A DNA stretch of 64,000 nucleotides. It comes from G958295645 sp965242735. Lineage in GTDB: Bacteria; Gemmatimonadota; Gemmatimonadetes; Longimicrobiales; Gaopeijiaceae. The stretch spans positions 3,038,001 to 3,102,000 of the forward strand of contig OZ251497.1 of the NCBI GenBank assembly GCA_965242735.1, read 5' to 3'. Numbering within the stretch: the stretch's first letter is position 1; every line of letters starts with the position of its first letter. The notes below the pieces were generated by a model, which was not told the DNA's origin, made no database searches, and was given only the letters and a program-made list of their open reading frames with translations. This document shows, piece by piece, positions 1 through 8,338 of this stretch. The translations under genes and the position numbers were made by a program.

Positions 1-20
1 TTGTTAGGAGATTCAAACAA

Positions 21-281
21 ATGCCGAACATAGGTCATATGCAAATATGGATGCAAAGACTTACTCGCGCGATATCGATAGACATCAATTACGATGAGCC
101 AATATGCAAAATTGTAGAAGGCGACACAAACGAGACGATTTGGAATAGTCAATGGTTGTCATCACGGAAACTGAAAGAGCTGGTAGAACCCAAGAAGATG
201 ATTGACCAAGATGCCCTGGATGCATTGAAGGGAGTAGTTTCTTTGGATGAAGTGACATTGTTTAGGCCATACGACGGATGA
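21..281 (+). CDS. Hypothetical protein, AT-richer than the rest of the window
   Basis: Encodes 86 residues from ATG at 21, with AGGAG at 6-10 as a ribosome-binding site. The frame is also open back to base 1, so it could be the tail of a longer protein that begins outside the window. The product is mixed helix/strand, acidic in its C-terminal half, with no signal peptide or membrane segment. I recognise no family. Base composition is clearly lower in GC than every other gene here and the codons are AT-ended, which suggests recent transfer or an accessory region to the left. Confidence 0.5.
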   Translation: MPNIGHMQIWMQRLTRAISIDINYDEPICKIVEGDTNETIWNSQWLSSRKLKELVEPKKMIDQDALDALKGVVSLDEVTLFRPYDG

Positions 282-644
282 CTTCGCATTCGCACAGGTA
301 GCGGAAGACGTGGTGAACCAGACATTGCGAGCACAGCAGGTGTCGCACGGACAGGCAAGTTGCCGAACGCCGGGCATTCGTGGAAGACCGAAGACTTAAA
401 ATGGGACGGTACCGGAACGCGCCGTGCGGACAGCTTGCTGCGCAACTTGCTAGACGGATCCGGTGTCGGGGAAGGGGGAACGGCCGTGGTTGCGCATGGC
501 GGCCGACTGTCCCAAATCTAAGGAATTCTGCCCGCCGGGGTTCCGCCAAGCCCTTTTCGATGTAGATTGCGGGGCAGAATGGACGCCAGTCGGGCGCCGG
601 CCCGCCGGGACGGCCCCGCGAGGCCGACGAGAAAGGACGGTAGG
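282..644. other. Intergenic region without a supported gene
   Basis: About 360 bases in which composition shifts from AT-rich to the high-GC style of the window. Short ORFs exist on both strands, but none has a convincing ribosome-binding site or recognisable product. Only the last bases (AAAGGA near 632) matter, as the ribosome-binding site of the next gene. Confidence 0.5.
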
Positions 645-1163
645 ATGCAGATTTTGTCCAGCCCCGACTTCTGGATGATTGTGGCGATCGTGGTATCGGC
701 CCTCGGCGTGGCCCTAACGGCAAAGGCCGACAGGCACAAGATTCACCGGGAGACGGAACGGCGACGCGAAGCCGGCGAGCAACGGCTGGAGGGGCAGATC
801 ATCAGCCTGAGGCAGGATTTCTCCGCCCATAAGAAGGAAATTGCCGACGCGTTCGCCGTCCACAAGCAAGAGGTTGGCGCGCGGATCGATCGACTGGAAG
901 ACCGAGTTGACCACAACCACAGGGAGGTCACGGCCGGCCTTGCCGAGCTGAAGGCCGAGGTCAGCGCCTTGGGCGCGAGGCTCGACGAACGGTCGCGCCC
1001 TCGTCGGCTGGTGGGCGCCGGCCTGTCCGGCAGGGGAGCGGACGCGGCTTCGGGCATCGTGCGGGAGACGCCCGGCCTCCACTCGCCGGACGAAGCGAAG
1101 AGCAGAGCAACGGGGGCGTCGGAGAGCAGCGATCCGCACCCGCAGGAAGGGAGCCGCGACTAG
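645..1163 (+). CDS. Membrane-anchored coiled-coil protein of unknown function
   Basis: Encodes 172 residues from ATG at 645, preceded by AAAGGA; an in-frame TTG at 567 is the only longer option. Residues about 8-26 form one hydrophobic segment. Residues about 30-115 are charged, heptad-rich helix (repeated Arg, Glu, Leu, Ala and His), and the Ser/Pro-rich tail looks disordered. The layout, a short N-terminal anchor followed by a long cytoplasmic coiled coil, resembles small DUF1640- or LapA-like membrane proteins, but I cannot place it in a family. Its last four bases overlap the convergent hutI stop. Confidence 0.65.
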   Translation: MQILSSPDFWMIVAIVVSALGVALTAKADRHKIHRETERRREAGEQRLEGQIISLRQDFSAHKKEIADAFAVHKQEVGARIDRLEDRVDHNHREVTAGLAELKAEVSALGARLDERSRPRRLVGAGLSGRGADAASGIVRETPGLHSPDEAKSRATGASESSDPHPQEGSRD

Positions 1164-2635
1164 GAGTCCTCGGCGGAGGCGGCGGCCGCGCGTCGCCCAG
1201 GCGTCACCGGCTGTCCGTCCTTCACCAGGGCCGCCAGCGGGCTTCGGCCGGGGATCCAATAGCAGAGTTCGGTCAGGTCGCGGACCTGCCACAGCGCGAA
1301 GTCGGCGCGCTTGCCGACTTCAAGGGTGCCGCGGTCTTCGGAGAGGCCGAGGACCTTTGCCGCCGCGGCCGTGAAGCCGAGCAGGGCTTCCTCCGGCGTG
1401 AGTCCGAAGAGTCGGCAGGCCAAGTTGAGAATCGCGCCGACGTGGGTGAAGGGCGACGACCCGGGGTTGGCGTCGGTCGCCACGGCCATCGACACGCCCG
1501 CTTCTCGCATGGCCGCCACCGGCGGGGCGCGATCCGCCCCCAGCGCGTAGGCGGCGCCGGGCAGCAGGACGGCCGACACGTCCCGTTCGGCCATGGCCTC
1601 GACCCCTTGTTGCGAAAGATGCTCCAGGTGATCGGCGGAGCGGGCCCCGACCGCCGCCGCGAGCACGCCGCCGCCGCCGTCGGACAGCTGGTCCGCGTGG
1701 ACGTGGCCGCGCAGGCCCGCCGCGATGCCGGCCTCCAGCGCTCGCCGAGCCTCGCCGGCGGTGAACGCGATGGTCTCGCAGAACACGTCCACGCCCTCCG
1801 CAAGGCCCTGCTCCACGGCCGCGGGGAGGATTTCGCGCACGACGAGATCGACGTAGGCCGAACGGCGGCCGGAGTACTCGGGCGGGACGGCGTGCGCGGC
1901 CAGCAACGTCGGCCTGACGTCCACGGGCAGACCCTGGCCCGCTTCCGCGGCCGCCGCGAGCATCTTGAGTTCCGTCTCCAGGTCGAGTCCGTAGCCCGAC
2001 TTGATCTCGGCCGTCGTCACGCCCCAGGCCGCCAAGTCCCGGAGCCGAGCGGCGGCGCTCTCGGCCAACTCCGTGCGCGACGCGGCCCGAGTCGCCCGCA
2101 CGGTGGACAGAATGCCTCCTCCCGACTGCGCGATCTCCTCGTAGGACTCGCCGTGCAGCCTCCGCCGGAATTCGTCGGCCCGGCTCCCGGCAAAGACGAG
2201 GTGCGTGTGACAATCGACCAGGCCCGGCGTGAGCCAGCGGCCCCCGCACCGGACCACCGGGGCTCGTTCAGCGACGCGCTCGTCCGGTGCCGCCACGGGC
2301 ACTGCAACGGCGGCCGCATCCCGCGACTCGGCCGACGGCGTCCTGGCCGCAAGTCCTGCGTCCCGCGGCTCGGCCGGCGGCGCCCACACCTCCGCATCCG
2401 GCAGCTCTACCGCCGGCGCCCCTGCCAACGCCCCCAAGTCCCGCAAGTCCGCCGCGGGACCGATCCACGCGATGCGGCCCTCCCGCACGGCCATGGCGCC
2501 GTCCTTCAGGATCCCCAAGCCGGCGTCCGTCATCCGCGCCAAGTTCACGTCCGTCCAGATGCGGTCCCAGGCGGAGGGAAAGGCGGGGCCATCGCCGCGG
2601 CCAGCCGGCGCACGGTCTGCGTCGCTAGAGTTCAA
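1160..2635 (-). CDS. hutI: Imidazolonepropionase (HutI)
   Basis: Third step of histidine breakdown: hydrolyses 4-imidazolone-5-propanoate to N-formimino-L-glutamate in the cytoplasm, using a metal-dependent amidohydrolase fold. Visible motifs are DCHTHLVFAG (residues about 141-150, first metal ligands), HVHADQLSDGGG, a DHLEH strand and ATDANPGSSP with the metal Asp. At 491 residues it is about 80 longer than usual. Most of the excess is a low-complexity Ala/Pro/Arg-rich stretch at about residues 84-128, just before the first metal motif. The start is a TTG at 2635 with GAGG upstream; no ATG or GTG precedes the conserved N-terminus. It is divergent from hutF. Confidence 0.93.
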   Translation of the reverse strand: MNSSDADRAPAGRGDGPAFPSAWDRIWTDVNLARMTDAGLGILKDGAMAVREGRIAWIGPAADLRDLGALAGAPAVELPDAEVWAPPAEPRDAGLAARTPSAESRDAAAVAVPVAAPDERVAERAPVVRCGGRWLTPGLVDCHTHLVFAGSRADEFRRRLHGESYEEIAQSGGGILSTVRATRAASRTELAESAAARLRDLAAWGVTTAEIKSGYGLDLETELKMLAAAAEAGQGLPVDVRPTLLAAHAVPPEYSGRRSAYVDLVVREILPAAVEQGLAEGVDVFCETIAFTAGEARRALEAGIAAGLRGHVHADQLSDGGGGVLAAAVGARSADHLEHLSQQGVEAMAERDVSAVLLPGAAYALGADRAPPVAAMREAGVSMAVATDANPGSSPFTHVGAILNLACRLFGLTPEEALLGFTAAAAKVLGLSEDRGTLEVGKRADFALWQVRDLTELCYWIPGRSPLAALVKDGQPVTPGRRAAAASAEDS

Positions 2636-2726
2636 CTGTGGCTACCTCGGGTTCTTTCGCGGTGGCGGAGTACGTCTCCCCGGCGCGCGGTCCGGGGCAA
2701 CCAGAAATCGGCGACGAACGGCGCCC

Positions 2727-4262
2727 ATGACGCAACAGCGCAGCTTCCAGTTCGACCGTCTCCTGGTGGGGGACCACTGGGCCGAGGACGCGAAGGTGCG
2801 CGTCGGGGAAGACGGCCTGATCGCGGCCGTCGAGGTGAACGGCGCAGGCGGGGACGGCGGCAACGAGCAGGCCGAGGCTGAACGATTGCAGCCAGGCAGG
2901 CCGGTCGTCCAGGACGTGCGCGGTCTGGACGCCAGCGCCCCGACCGCCAACGAGCAAGCAGCCGCCGAACGATTGCAGGTCGAGCACGTCCGAGGCTGGA
3001 CGATTCCGGGCGTCCCCAACGTGCACAGCCACGCCTTTCAGCGCGCCATGGCGGGCTTGGCCGAGGCAAGCGGGCAGGACTCGTTTTGGACGTGGCGCGA
3101 CACGATGTACCGGTTCCTTGAGAAACTCGGCCCCGACGACGTCGAAGCCATTGCCGCGCAAACCTACGTCGAGCTGCTGAAGGCCGGGTTCACGTGCGTG
3201 GGCGAGTTCCACTACTTGCAGCACGCGCCGGACGGGCGGCCCTACGACGATCCCGCCGAGATGAGCAAGCGGATTCTGGCGGCGGCGCGAACGGCGGGCA
3301 TCGGGCTCGTGCACCTGCCTGCGATGTACGACGCCGGCGGATTTGCGGGGACGCCCTTGGAGGGGGCGCAGCGGCGGTTTCGGCTCGGCCTGGACGACGC
3401 CGTTCGGCTGCACGATTCCCTTGCTCCGGCGTTTGCCGAGGCGGGCGCGCAGCTGGGATGGGCCGTGCACAGTCTGCGGGCAGTCGCGCCCGCGTCGCTT
3501 CGGCGTGCGGCAGAGTTCTTGGAGGATGTCGCCCCAGCCCCGGTCCACGTTCACGTGGCCGAGCAGCAGCGCGAGGTCGAGGAATGCTTGGCCTTCTGCG
3601 GCGCGCGGCCCGTGGCGCGGCTCTTGGCGGAGGCGCCCGTGGACGACCGCTGGTGCCTGGTGCACGCCACGCACGTGACGAGCGAGGAAGCGGCGGACGT
3701 GGTGGGCCGCGGAGCGACGGTCGGACTCTGCCCGACGACGGAGGCCAATCTCGGCGACGGGCTGTTTCCGCTGGCGGACTTCGCCGAACGCGGGGGGCGT
3801 TTCGCGGTGGGCACGGACAGTCACGTCTCGCGCTCGCCGGTCGAAGAGCTCCGCCTGCTGGAATACGGGCAACGCTTGGTCCACCAGCGGCGGGCGGTAC
3901 TGCCCTTCCCGGCGACGGCGCGCGCGACGGGCCGCCCTCCATCCCAAGCGGCGCTGGACGGAGCGGCGGGACCATTGCTCGCCCACGCTTGGCGGGACGG
4001 CGCGCGGGCGCTGGATTGGAACGGCGGGCGCATCGAGGAAGGTCGGAGGGCGGACTTCGTGGTCTTGGACGCGGAGCATCCCGCGTTGGCAGGCCGGGAC
4101 GGGCGCGGGGTCCTGGACTCGTGGCTGTTCTCGGGGATGGAGAGTCCGGTCGCGGACGTCTACGTCGGGGGCGAGAGGGTGGTGGCCGGCGGGCGGCACG
4201 TGCGCGAGGAGCGGGTCGCTGGGGCCTTTCGGGCCATTGCGCGGTCGTTGGCGGAGCGTTAG
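2727..4262 (+). CDS. hutF: Formimidoylglutamate deiminase (HutF)
   Basis: Amidohydrolase-superfamily enzyme converting N-formimino-L-glutamate to N-formyl-L-glutamate and ammonia. This is the branch that normally needs HutG downstream; no hutG is in the window. Motifs: VHSHAFQRAMAG (metal His pair near residues 100-102), HVHVAEQQREVEECL, LVHATH, VGLCPTTEANLGDG and FAVGTDSHVS. From ATG at 2727 it has 511 residues, longer than the usual roughly 455. An insertion at residues about 40-88 carries two imperfect copies of a NEQAxAERLQ unit and lies just before the first metal motif, the same place where hutI carries its own insertion. Confidence 0.93.
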   Translation: MTQQRSFQFDRLLVGDHWAEDAKVRVGEDGLIAAVEVNGAGGDGGNEQAEAERLQPGRPVVQDVRGLDASAPTANEQAAAERLQVEHVRGWTIPGVPNVHSHAFQRAMAGLAEASGQDSFWTWRDTMYRFLEKLGPDDVEAIAAQTYVELLKAGFTCVGEFHYLQHAPDGRPYDDPAEMSKRILAAARTAGIGLVHLPAMYDAGGFAGTPLEGAQRRFRLGLDDAVRLHDSLAPAFAEAGAQLGWAVHSLRAVAPASLRRAAEFLEDVAPAPVHVHVAEQQREVEECLAFCGARPVARLLAEAPVDDRWCLVHATHVTSEEAADVVGRGATVGLCPTTEANLGDGLFPLADFAERGGRFAVGTDSHVSRSPVEELRLLEYGQRLVHQRRAVLPFPATARATGRPPSQAALDGAAGPLLAHAWRDGARALDWNGGRIEEGRRADFVVLDAEHPALAGRDGRGVLDSWLFSGMESPVADVYVGGERVVAGGRHVREERVAGAFRAIARSLAER

Positions 4263-4323
4263 GCTAGACGGTCTCGCCCATCGCGGGCATCGCCTTCCTG
4301 CATCTTCGGAGCGACTTTCGGGC

Positions 4324-4863
4324 GTGAATCGCAAGCTGGCCATATTCGGTGCGTGCTTGCCCGCGATCTTCGTCGCCGACTTGGTCACGAAGCGTTGGGC
4401 GCTGGCGACGCTTGCCGACGCGCCCCGTCCCGACTTTCTGGGCGGCCGCGTGCCGTTGCACCTGGTGTTCAACCGGGGCATGGCGTTCGGCCTCACGATC
4501 GGCGACGATCCGCGTTGGTTCTTCATTCCGGTGACGGTGGCGGCGCTCGGCCTGATGGTGGCGCTGGCGGTGCAGGCGGGGGCCCGGGACTACCCGAGGA
4601 TCGTCGCGCTGGCCTTGGTCGTTTCGGGGGCGGCCGGCAACTTGTACGACCGGGTTCGGTGGGACCGGGGCGTCGTGGACTTCATCGGGCCGGTGGACCT
4701 GGGCTTCAGGCACTGGCCGGTCTTCAACGTCGCCGACATGGCCATCTCGACGGGCGCGGTCATGCTGGCGCTCTCGTTCTGGGCCGAGGACAGGCGCATC
4801 AAGAAGCGCGCGCGGGAGGAGGCGGACGGGCCGCCGGAGCCGGAGTCGGAGGAATCGGCCTAG
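4324..4863 (+). CDS. lspA: Lipoprotein signal peptidase (LspA, signal peptidase II)
   Basis: Inner-membrane aspartyl protease that removes signal peptides from diacylglyceryl-modified prolipoproteins. Encodes 179 residues from GTG at 4324, with four hydrophobic helices. Family motifs are NRGMAFG, SGAAGNLYDR (first catalytic Asp) and VDFI followed by FNVADMAIS (second catalytic Asp). The tail is charged (Lys/Arg, then Glu-rich). It follows hutF by 61 bases and ends 11 bases before the hutU stop on the other strand. Its position inside a histidine locus is unusual, but the abundance of lipobox proteins in the window agrees with the function. Confidence 0.92.
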   Translation: MNRKLAIFGACLPAIFVADLVTKRWALATLADAPRPDFLGGRVPLHLVFNRGMAFGLTIGDDPRWFFIPVTVAALGLMVALAVQAGARDYPRIVALALVVSGAAGNLYDRVRWDRGVVDFIGPVDLGFRHWPVFNVADMAISTGAVMLALSFWAEDRRIKKRAREEADGPPEPESEESA

Positions 4864-4874
4864 GGGCGGCGCGG

Positions 4875-6686
4875 TCAGGCGAGTTCGGGAATCCGGATGC
4901 CGGTGGCGCGGGCCGTCCGCACCGCTTCGTGGTATCCGGCGTCGGCGTGGCGGGCGACGCCCAGGCCGGGGTCGTTGGTCAGCACGCGCTCGATCCGGGC
5001 GCGCATCTCCGGCGTGCCGTCGGCGACCAGCACTTGGCCGGCGTGCAACGAATTGCCGATGCCGACGCCGCCGCCGTGGTGGAAGGACACCCAGCTCGCG
5101 CCCGACGCGGTGTTGAGCAGGGCGTTGAGCACCGGCCAGTCGGCCACGGCGTCGCTGCCGTCCTTCATCCCTTCGGTCTCGCGGTAGGGAGACGCCACCG
5201 AGCCGGTGTCCAAGTGGTCGCGTCCGATGACGATGGGCGCCCCGACTTCGCCACGGGCCACCAAGTCGTTCATGGCCGTGCCGAAGCGGGCGCGGTCGCC
5301 CTGTCCCAGCCAGCAGATGCGGGCGGGCAGGCCCTGGAACTCGACCTGCTCGCGGGCGAGGCGAATCCATCGGCACAGGTGCTCGTTGTCGGGGAACATC
5401 TCGAGCGCCAAGTCGTCGGTGCGGTGGATGTCGGCGGGGTCTCCCGAGAGCGCGACCCAGCGAAACGGTCCTTGGCCCAGGCAGAACAGCGGGCGGACGT
5501 AGGCCGGAACGAATCCGGGATAGGCGAACGCGTCCTCGAAGCCGGCGTCCTTCGCGTGGCCGCGCAAGTTGTTGCCGTAGTCCACGGCCACCGCACCGCG
5601 CCGCTGCATCTCGACGACGGCTTCGCAGTGGGTCCGGATCGAGGCCATGGAGCGTCGCAGGTACTCGCGCGGGTCGGCCTCCCGCATTTCGGCGGCCTGG
5701 GCGACCGACAGTCCTGCAGCGACGTAGCCGTGCAGCGGATCGTGGGCCGAGGTCTGGTCGGTGACGACGTCGGGGATCACGTCGTCGGCCAGCAGGGCCG
5801 GAAGGACTTCGGCGCAGTTGCCGGCCAAGCCGACGGACAGCGCCTGCCTCCGGCGCGCCGCCTCGCGAACCCAGGCGACCGCTTCGGCGACGTCGTCCGT
5901 CTTCTTGTCGCACCAGCGGGTCCGGATCCTGCGCTCGATGCGGTCGGGGTCGGCCTCCACGATCAGCGCCGCCGCTCCTTGCATGGTCGCCGCGAGGGGT
6001 TGGGCGCCTCCCATCCCGCCCATGCCTCCGGTGAGAATCCATCGTCCCGCCAGATCGCCGCCGAAGTGGGCCTTGGCAATGGCGCCGAAGGTCTCGTAGG
6101 TGCCTTGGAGGATGCCCTGCGTGCCGATGTAGATCCACGAGCCGGCCGTCATCTGGCCGTACATGGTCAGCCCGGCGCGCTCCAGTTCGTGGAAATGCTT
6201 CCAGTCGGCCCAGCGGCCGACCAAGTTGGCGTTGGCGATCAGCACGCGGGGCGCGTCCGGATGCGTGCGAAAGACGCCGACGGGCTTGCCGGACTGGACG
6301 ATCAGCGTCTCGTCGTCTTCCAGGTTCTCCAGCGCGCGGACGATGGCGTCGAACGCTTCCCAGCTTCGCGCGGCCTTGCCCGTGCCTCCGTAGACGATCA
6401 GGCGGCCGGGGTCCTCGGCGACGTCGGGATCCAGGTTGTTCATCAGCATCCTGAGGGCCGCCTCCTGGGTCCATCCCTTGCAGCGCAGCCGGGCGCCCCG
6501 GGGGGCGCGCACCACGCGGCCGTCCGCCGTTTCCGGCGCGTCGCGAAAGTCGCGTGCTGCTCTGGACTGCTTCCCCGCGGCGGGCGCCGCCCTGTCGTCC
6601 GCCTTGTCCGGCCCGTCGTTTCGCGTCGTCGCCGCCGCCGCCGCCGTGCCGGGCGCCGGCTCTGCCGCCTTCTCGCTCTTGCTCAT
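4875..6686 (-). CDS. hutU: Urocanate hydratase (HutU)
   Basis: NAD-dependent hydration of urocanate to 4-imidazolone-5-propanoate, step two of histidine breakdown. Recognisable by YGGTGKAARSWEAFD, the VQSGKPVGVFRTH segment, MYGQMTAGSWIYIGTQGI, TGGMGGMGGAQPLA (NAD-binding Gly-rich loop), the Cys of FCLGQGPFRW and the C-terminal SFHHGGGVGIGNSLHAG. From ATG at 6686 it has 603 residues, about 45 more than usual. The excess is an Ala/Glu/Asp/Lys-rich, probably disordered N-terminus. The ATG overlaps the hutH TGA as ATGA, implying translational coupling from hutH. Confidence 0.94.
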   Translation of the reverse strand: MSKSEKAAEPAPGTAAAAATTRNDGPDKADDRAAPAAGKQSRAARDFRDAPETADGRVVRAPRGARLRCKGWTQEAALRMLMNNLDPDVAEDPGRLIVYGGTGKAARSWEAFDAIVRALENLEDDETLIVQSGKPVGVFRTHPDAPRVLIANANLVGRWADWKHFHELERAGLTMYGQMTAGSWIYIGTQGILQGTYETFGAIAKAHFGGDLAGRWILTGGMGGMGGAQPLAATMQGAAALIVEADPDRIERRIRTRWCDKKTDDVAEAVAWVREAARRRQALSVGLAGNCAEVLPALLADDVIPDVVTDQTSAHDPLHGYVAAGLSVAQAAEMREADPREYLRRSMASIRTHCEAVVEMQRRGAVAVDYGNNLRGHAKDAGFEDAFAYPGFVPAYVRPLFCLGQGPFRWVALSGDPADIHRTDDLALEMFPDNEHLCRWIRLAREQVEFQGLPARICWLGQGDRARFGTAMNDLVARGEVGAPIVIGRDHLDTGSVASPYRETEGMKDGSDAVADWPVLNALLNTASGASWVSFHHGGGVGIGNSLHAGQVLVADGTPEMRARIERVLTNDPGLGVARHADAGYHEAVRTARATGIRIPELA

Positions 6687-8215
6687 TGCTCTCGTCCTTC
6701 CTCGTTGGCCGGCCCTGCGAACGTTCCGGCGCGGACCAGGCGGGCCAGGGCCTCGATGTCCTCGCTCAGGCTGCGGTCCTCCTCCAGGCGAGGCACGGCC
6801 TTGCGCACGCTCGCCACGGCCCGCTCCACGCCGCGCCCCGCCCGCAAGGGACGTCTGTACTCCACGGCCTGGGCCGCGCACAGCAGCTCCACGGCCAGCA
6901 CGGTCTCCAAGCACCCCACGCTCCTTCTGAACTTGCGGGCCGCCGCGAGACCCATCGAGACGTGATCCTCCTGGCTCGCGCTGGTCGGCACCGAGTCCGT
7001 GCTGGCCGGATGGGCAAGGACGCGCATCTCCGACAAGGCGTCGGCGGCGACGATCTGGGCCATCATGAAACCCGACCGCACGCCCGGCTGGTCGGTCAGG
7101 AACGCGGGGAGCCCCGACAAGGCGGGATTGAGGAGCCGGTCCGTCCGGCGTTCGGAGACGGCGGCGATGTCGGTGGCGGCGATGGCGGCCAAGTCGAGGC
7201 ACTGCGCGACGATCTGGGCGTGGAAGTTGCCGCCGCTGAGCACGGTCCGGTGGCCGGGCAGGACCAGGGGGTTGTCGGTCGTCGAGTTGGCTTCGATCTC
7301 CAGCACGCGGCGCGCGTAGGACGCGGCGTCCCGGGCGGCGCCGTGGACTTGCGGCATGCACCGGATCGAATAGGCGTCCTGGACGCGGGGATCGCCCTCC
7401 CGGTGCGATTCGCGGATTTCGGAGTCGGCCAGCAGCGCGCGCAGCCGCCGGGCGCTCGCCAGCTGCCCCGGGTGCGGGCGAGCCTCGTGAATTTCGGACC
7501 GGAAGGGCGTCGGGCTCCCCTTGACGCCTTCCAGCGTGGCGGCCCCGGCCACGTCCGCCGCGTCCAGGGCGCGCTCCAGTCGGCGAAGTGCCAGAACGCC
7601 CACCGCCGTCGTCGCTTGCGTGCCGTTCAGCAGGGCCATCCCCTCCTTCTCGGCTAGGCGCACCGGCTCTATACCCGCCCCGGCGAGCTGCTCGGCGGCC
7701 GGTCCTGAGGGTCCCCCGGCCGTCGTCGCCGTGCCTTCCCCCGTCAGGGCCAAGGCCACATGCGCGAGCGGGACCAGATCGCCGCTGGCGCCCAGCGATC
7801 CGATTTCGGGAACGACCGGATGCACGCGCCGGTTCAGCATCGCCAGCAGGCCCTCCAAGACCCGCGGCCGGCAGCCCGAGTGGCCTCGTGCCAGCGTGTT
7901 GGCCCGGAGCAGCATCATCGCGCGCACCTCGGGGTCCGGCAGCGGCGGACCGACTCCGGCGGCGTGGCTCCGCACCAAGTTGGTCTGCAACGCCCGCTGG
8001 TCCTCGCGGTCGACGGGCACGCTGGCCAGGCTTCCGAAGCCCGTCGTCACCCCGTAGATGGGCAGGCCGTCCGCGAGCATTTGCTCCAGCTGCTTGCGCG
8101 ACCGCTTCACGCGGGCGAGCGCGGCGGGGTCCAGGGCGACTTGGGCGTGGTCCTGGGCGACGGCTTCGATCTGCTCGAGGGCGAGACTTCGGCCGTCCAG
8201 GGTGATCGTGGCGAT
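6683..8215 (-). CDS. hutH: Histidine ammonia-lyase (HutH) with apparent non-canonical AUC start
   Basis: Removes ammonia from L-histidine to give urocanate, using a methylidene-imidazolone cofactor built from Ala-Ser-Gly in GSLGASGDLVPLAH. Other family motifs are GVTTGFGSLA, GKE-like EKEGMALLNGTQ, EIEANSTTDNP and SASQEDHVSM. The conserved N-terminus (ATITLDGRSL) begins at ATC, 8215-8213, with AAAGGA seven bases upstream. Starting there gives 510 residues, the usual family length. No ATG, GTG or TTG lies nearby: the next canonical start downstream is GTG at 8110, losing 35 residues, and upstream the first is TTG near 8370, inside the divergent gene. It may be a true AUC start or a base error. 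Operon with hutU. Confidence 0.9.
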   Translation of the reverse strand: MATITLDGRSLALEQIEAVAQDHAQVALDPAALARVKRSRKQLEQMLADGLPIYGVTTGFGSLASVPVDREDQRALQTNLVRSHAAGVGPPLPDPEVRAMMLLRANTLARGHSGCRPRVLEGLLAMLNRRVHPVVPEIGSLGASGDLVPLAHVALALTGEGTATTAGGPSGPAAEQLAGAGIEPVRLAEKEGMALLNGTQATTAVGVLALRRLERALDAADVAGAATLEGVKGSPTPFRSEIHEARPHPGQLASARRLRALLADSEIRESHREGDPRVQDAYSIRCMPQVHGAARDAASYARRVLEIEANSTTDNPLVLPGHRTVLSGGNFHAQIVAQCLDLAAIAATDIAAVSERRTDRLLNPALSGLPAFLTDQPGVRSGFMMAQIVAADALSEMRVLAHPASTDSVPTSASQEDHVSMGLAAARKFRRSVGCLETVLAVELLCAAQAVEYRRPLRAGRGVERAVASVRKAVPRLEEDRSLSEDIEALARLVRAGTFAGPANEEGREQ

Positions 8216-8256
8216 GCTGGCGTCCTTTGGGAGGATTGGCGTGGGCGAGGGGCGGA

Positions 8257-8271
8257 CCCGTATATTACGGG
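8257..8271. promoter_or_regulatory. 15-bp inverted repeat overlapping divergent -10-like elements
   Basis: CCCGTA, then TAT, then TACGGG: a perfect six-base inverted repeat in the hutH / nucleotidase divergent gap. On the plus strand it holds TATATT (8261-8266) as a -10 candidate. On the minus strand TAATAT lies about 45 bases before the hutH start. It is the only AT-rich spot in the gap. A shared promoter or operator is inferred; no clear -35 box is visible on either strand. Confidence 0.4.
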
Positions 8272-8338
8272 AAAGGCGGCAGAGTTCGCAGAGTGCGGGA
8301 GAACAGCCGGCACGGACGCCGGCAAAGAAGGAGGCGGG

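Noticed and set aside
2229..2726. Extended N-terminus of hutF running into hutI
   Set aside because: The extra residues are the antisense of hutI and show no homology; ATG 2727 matches the family N-terminus.
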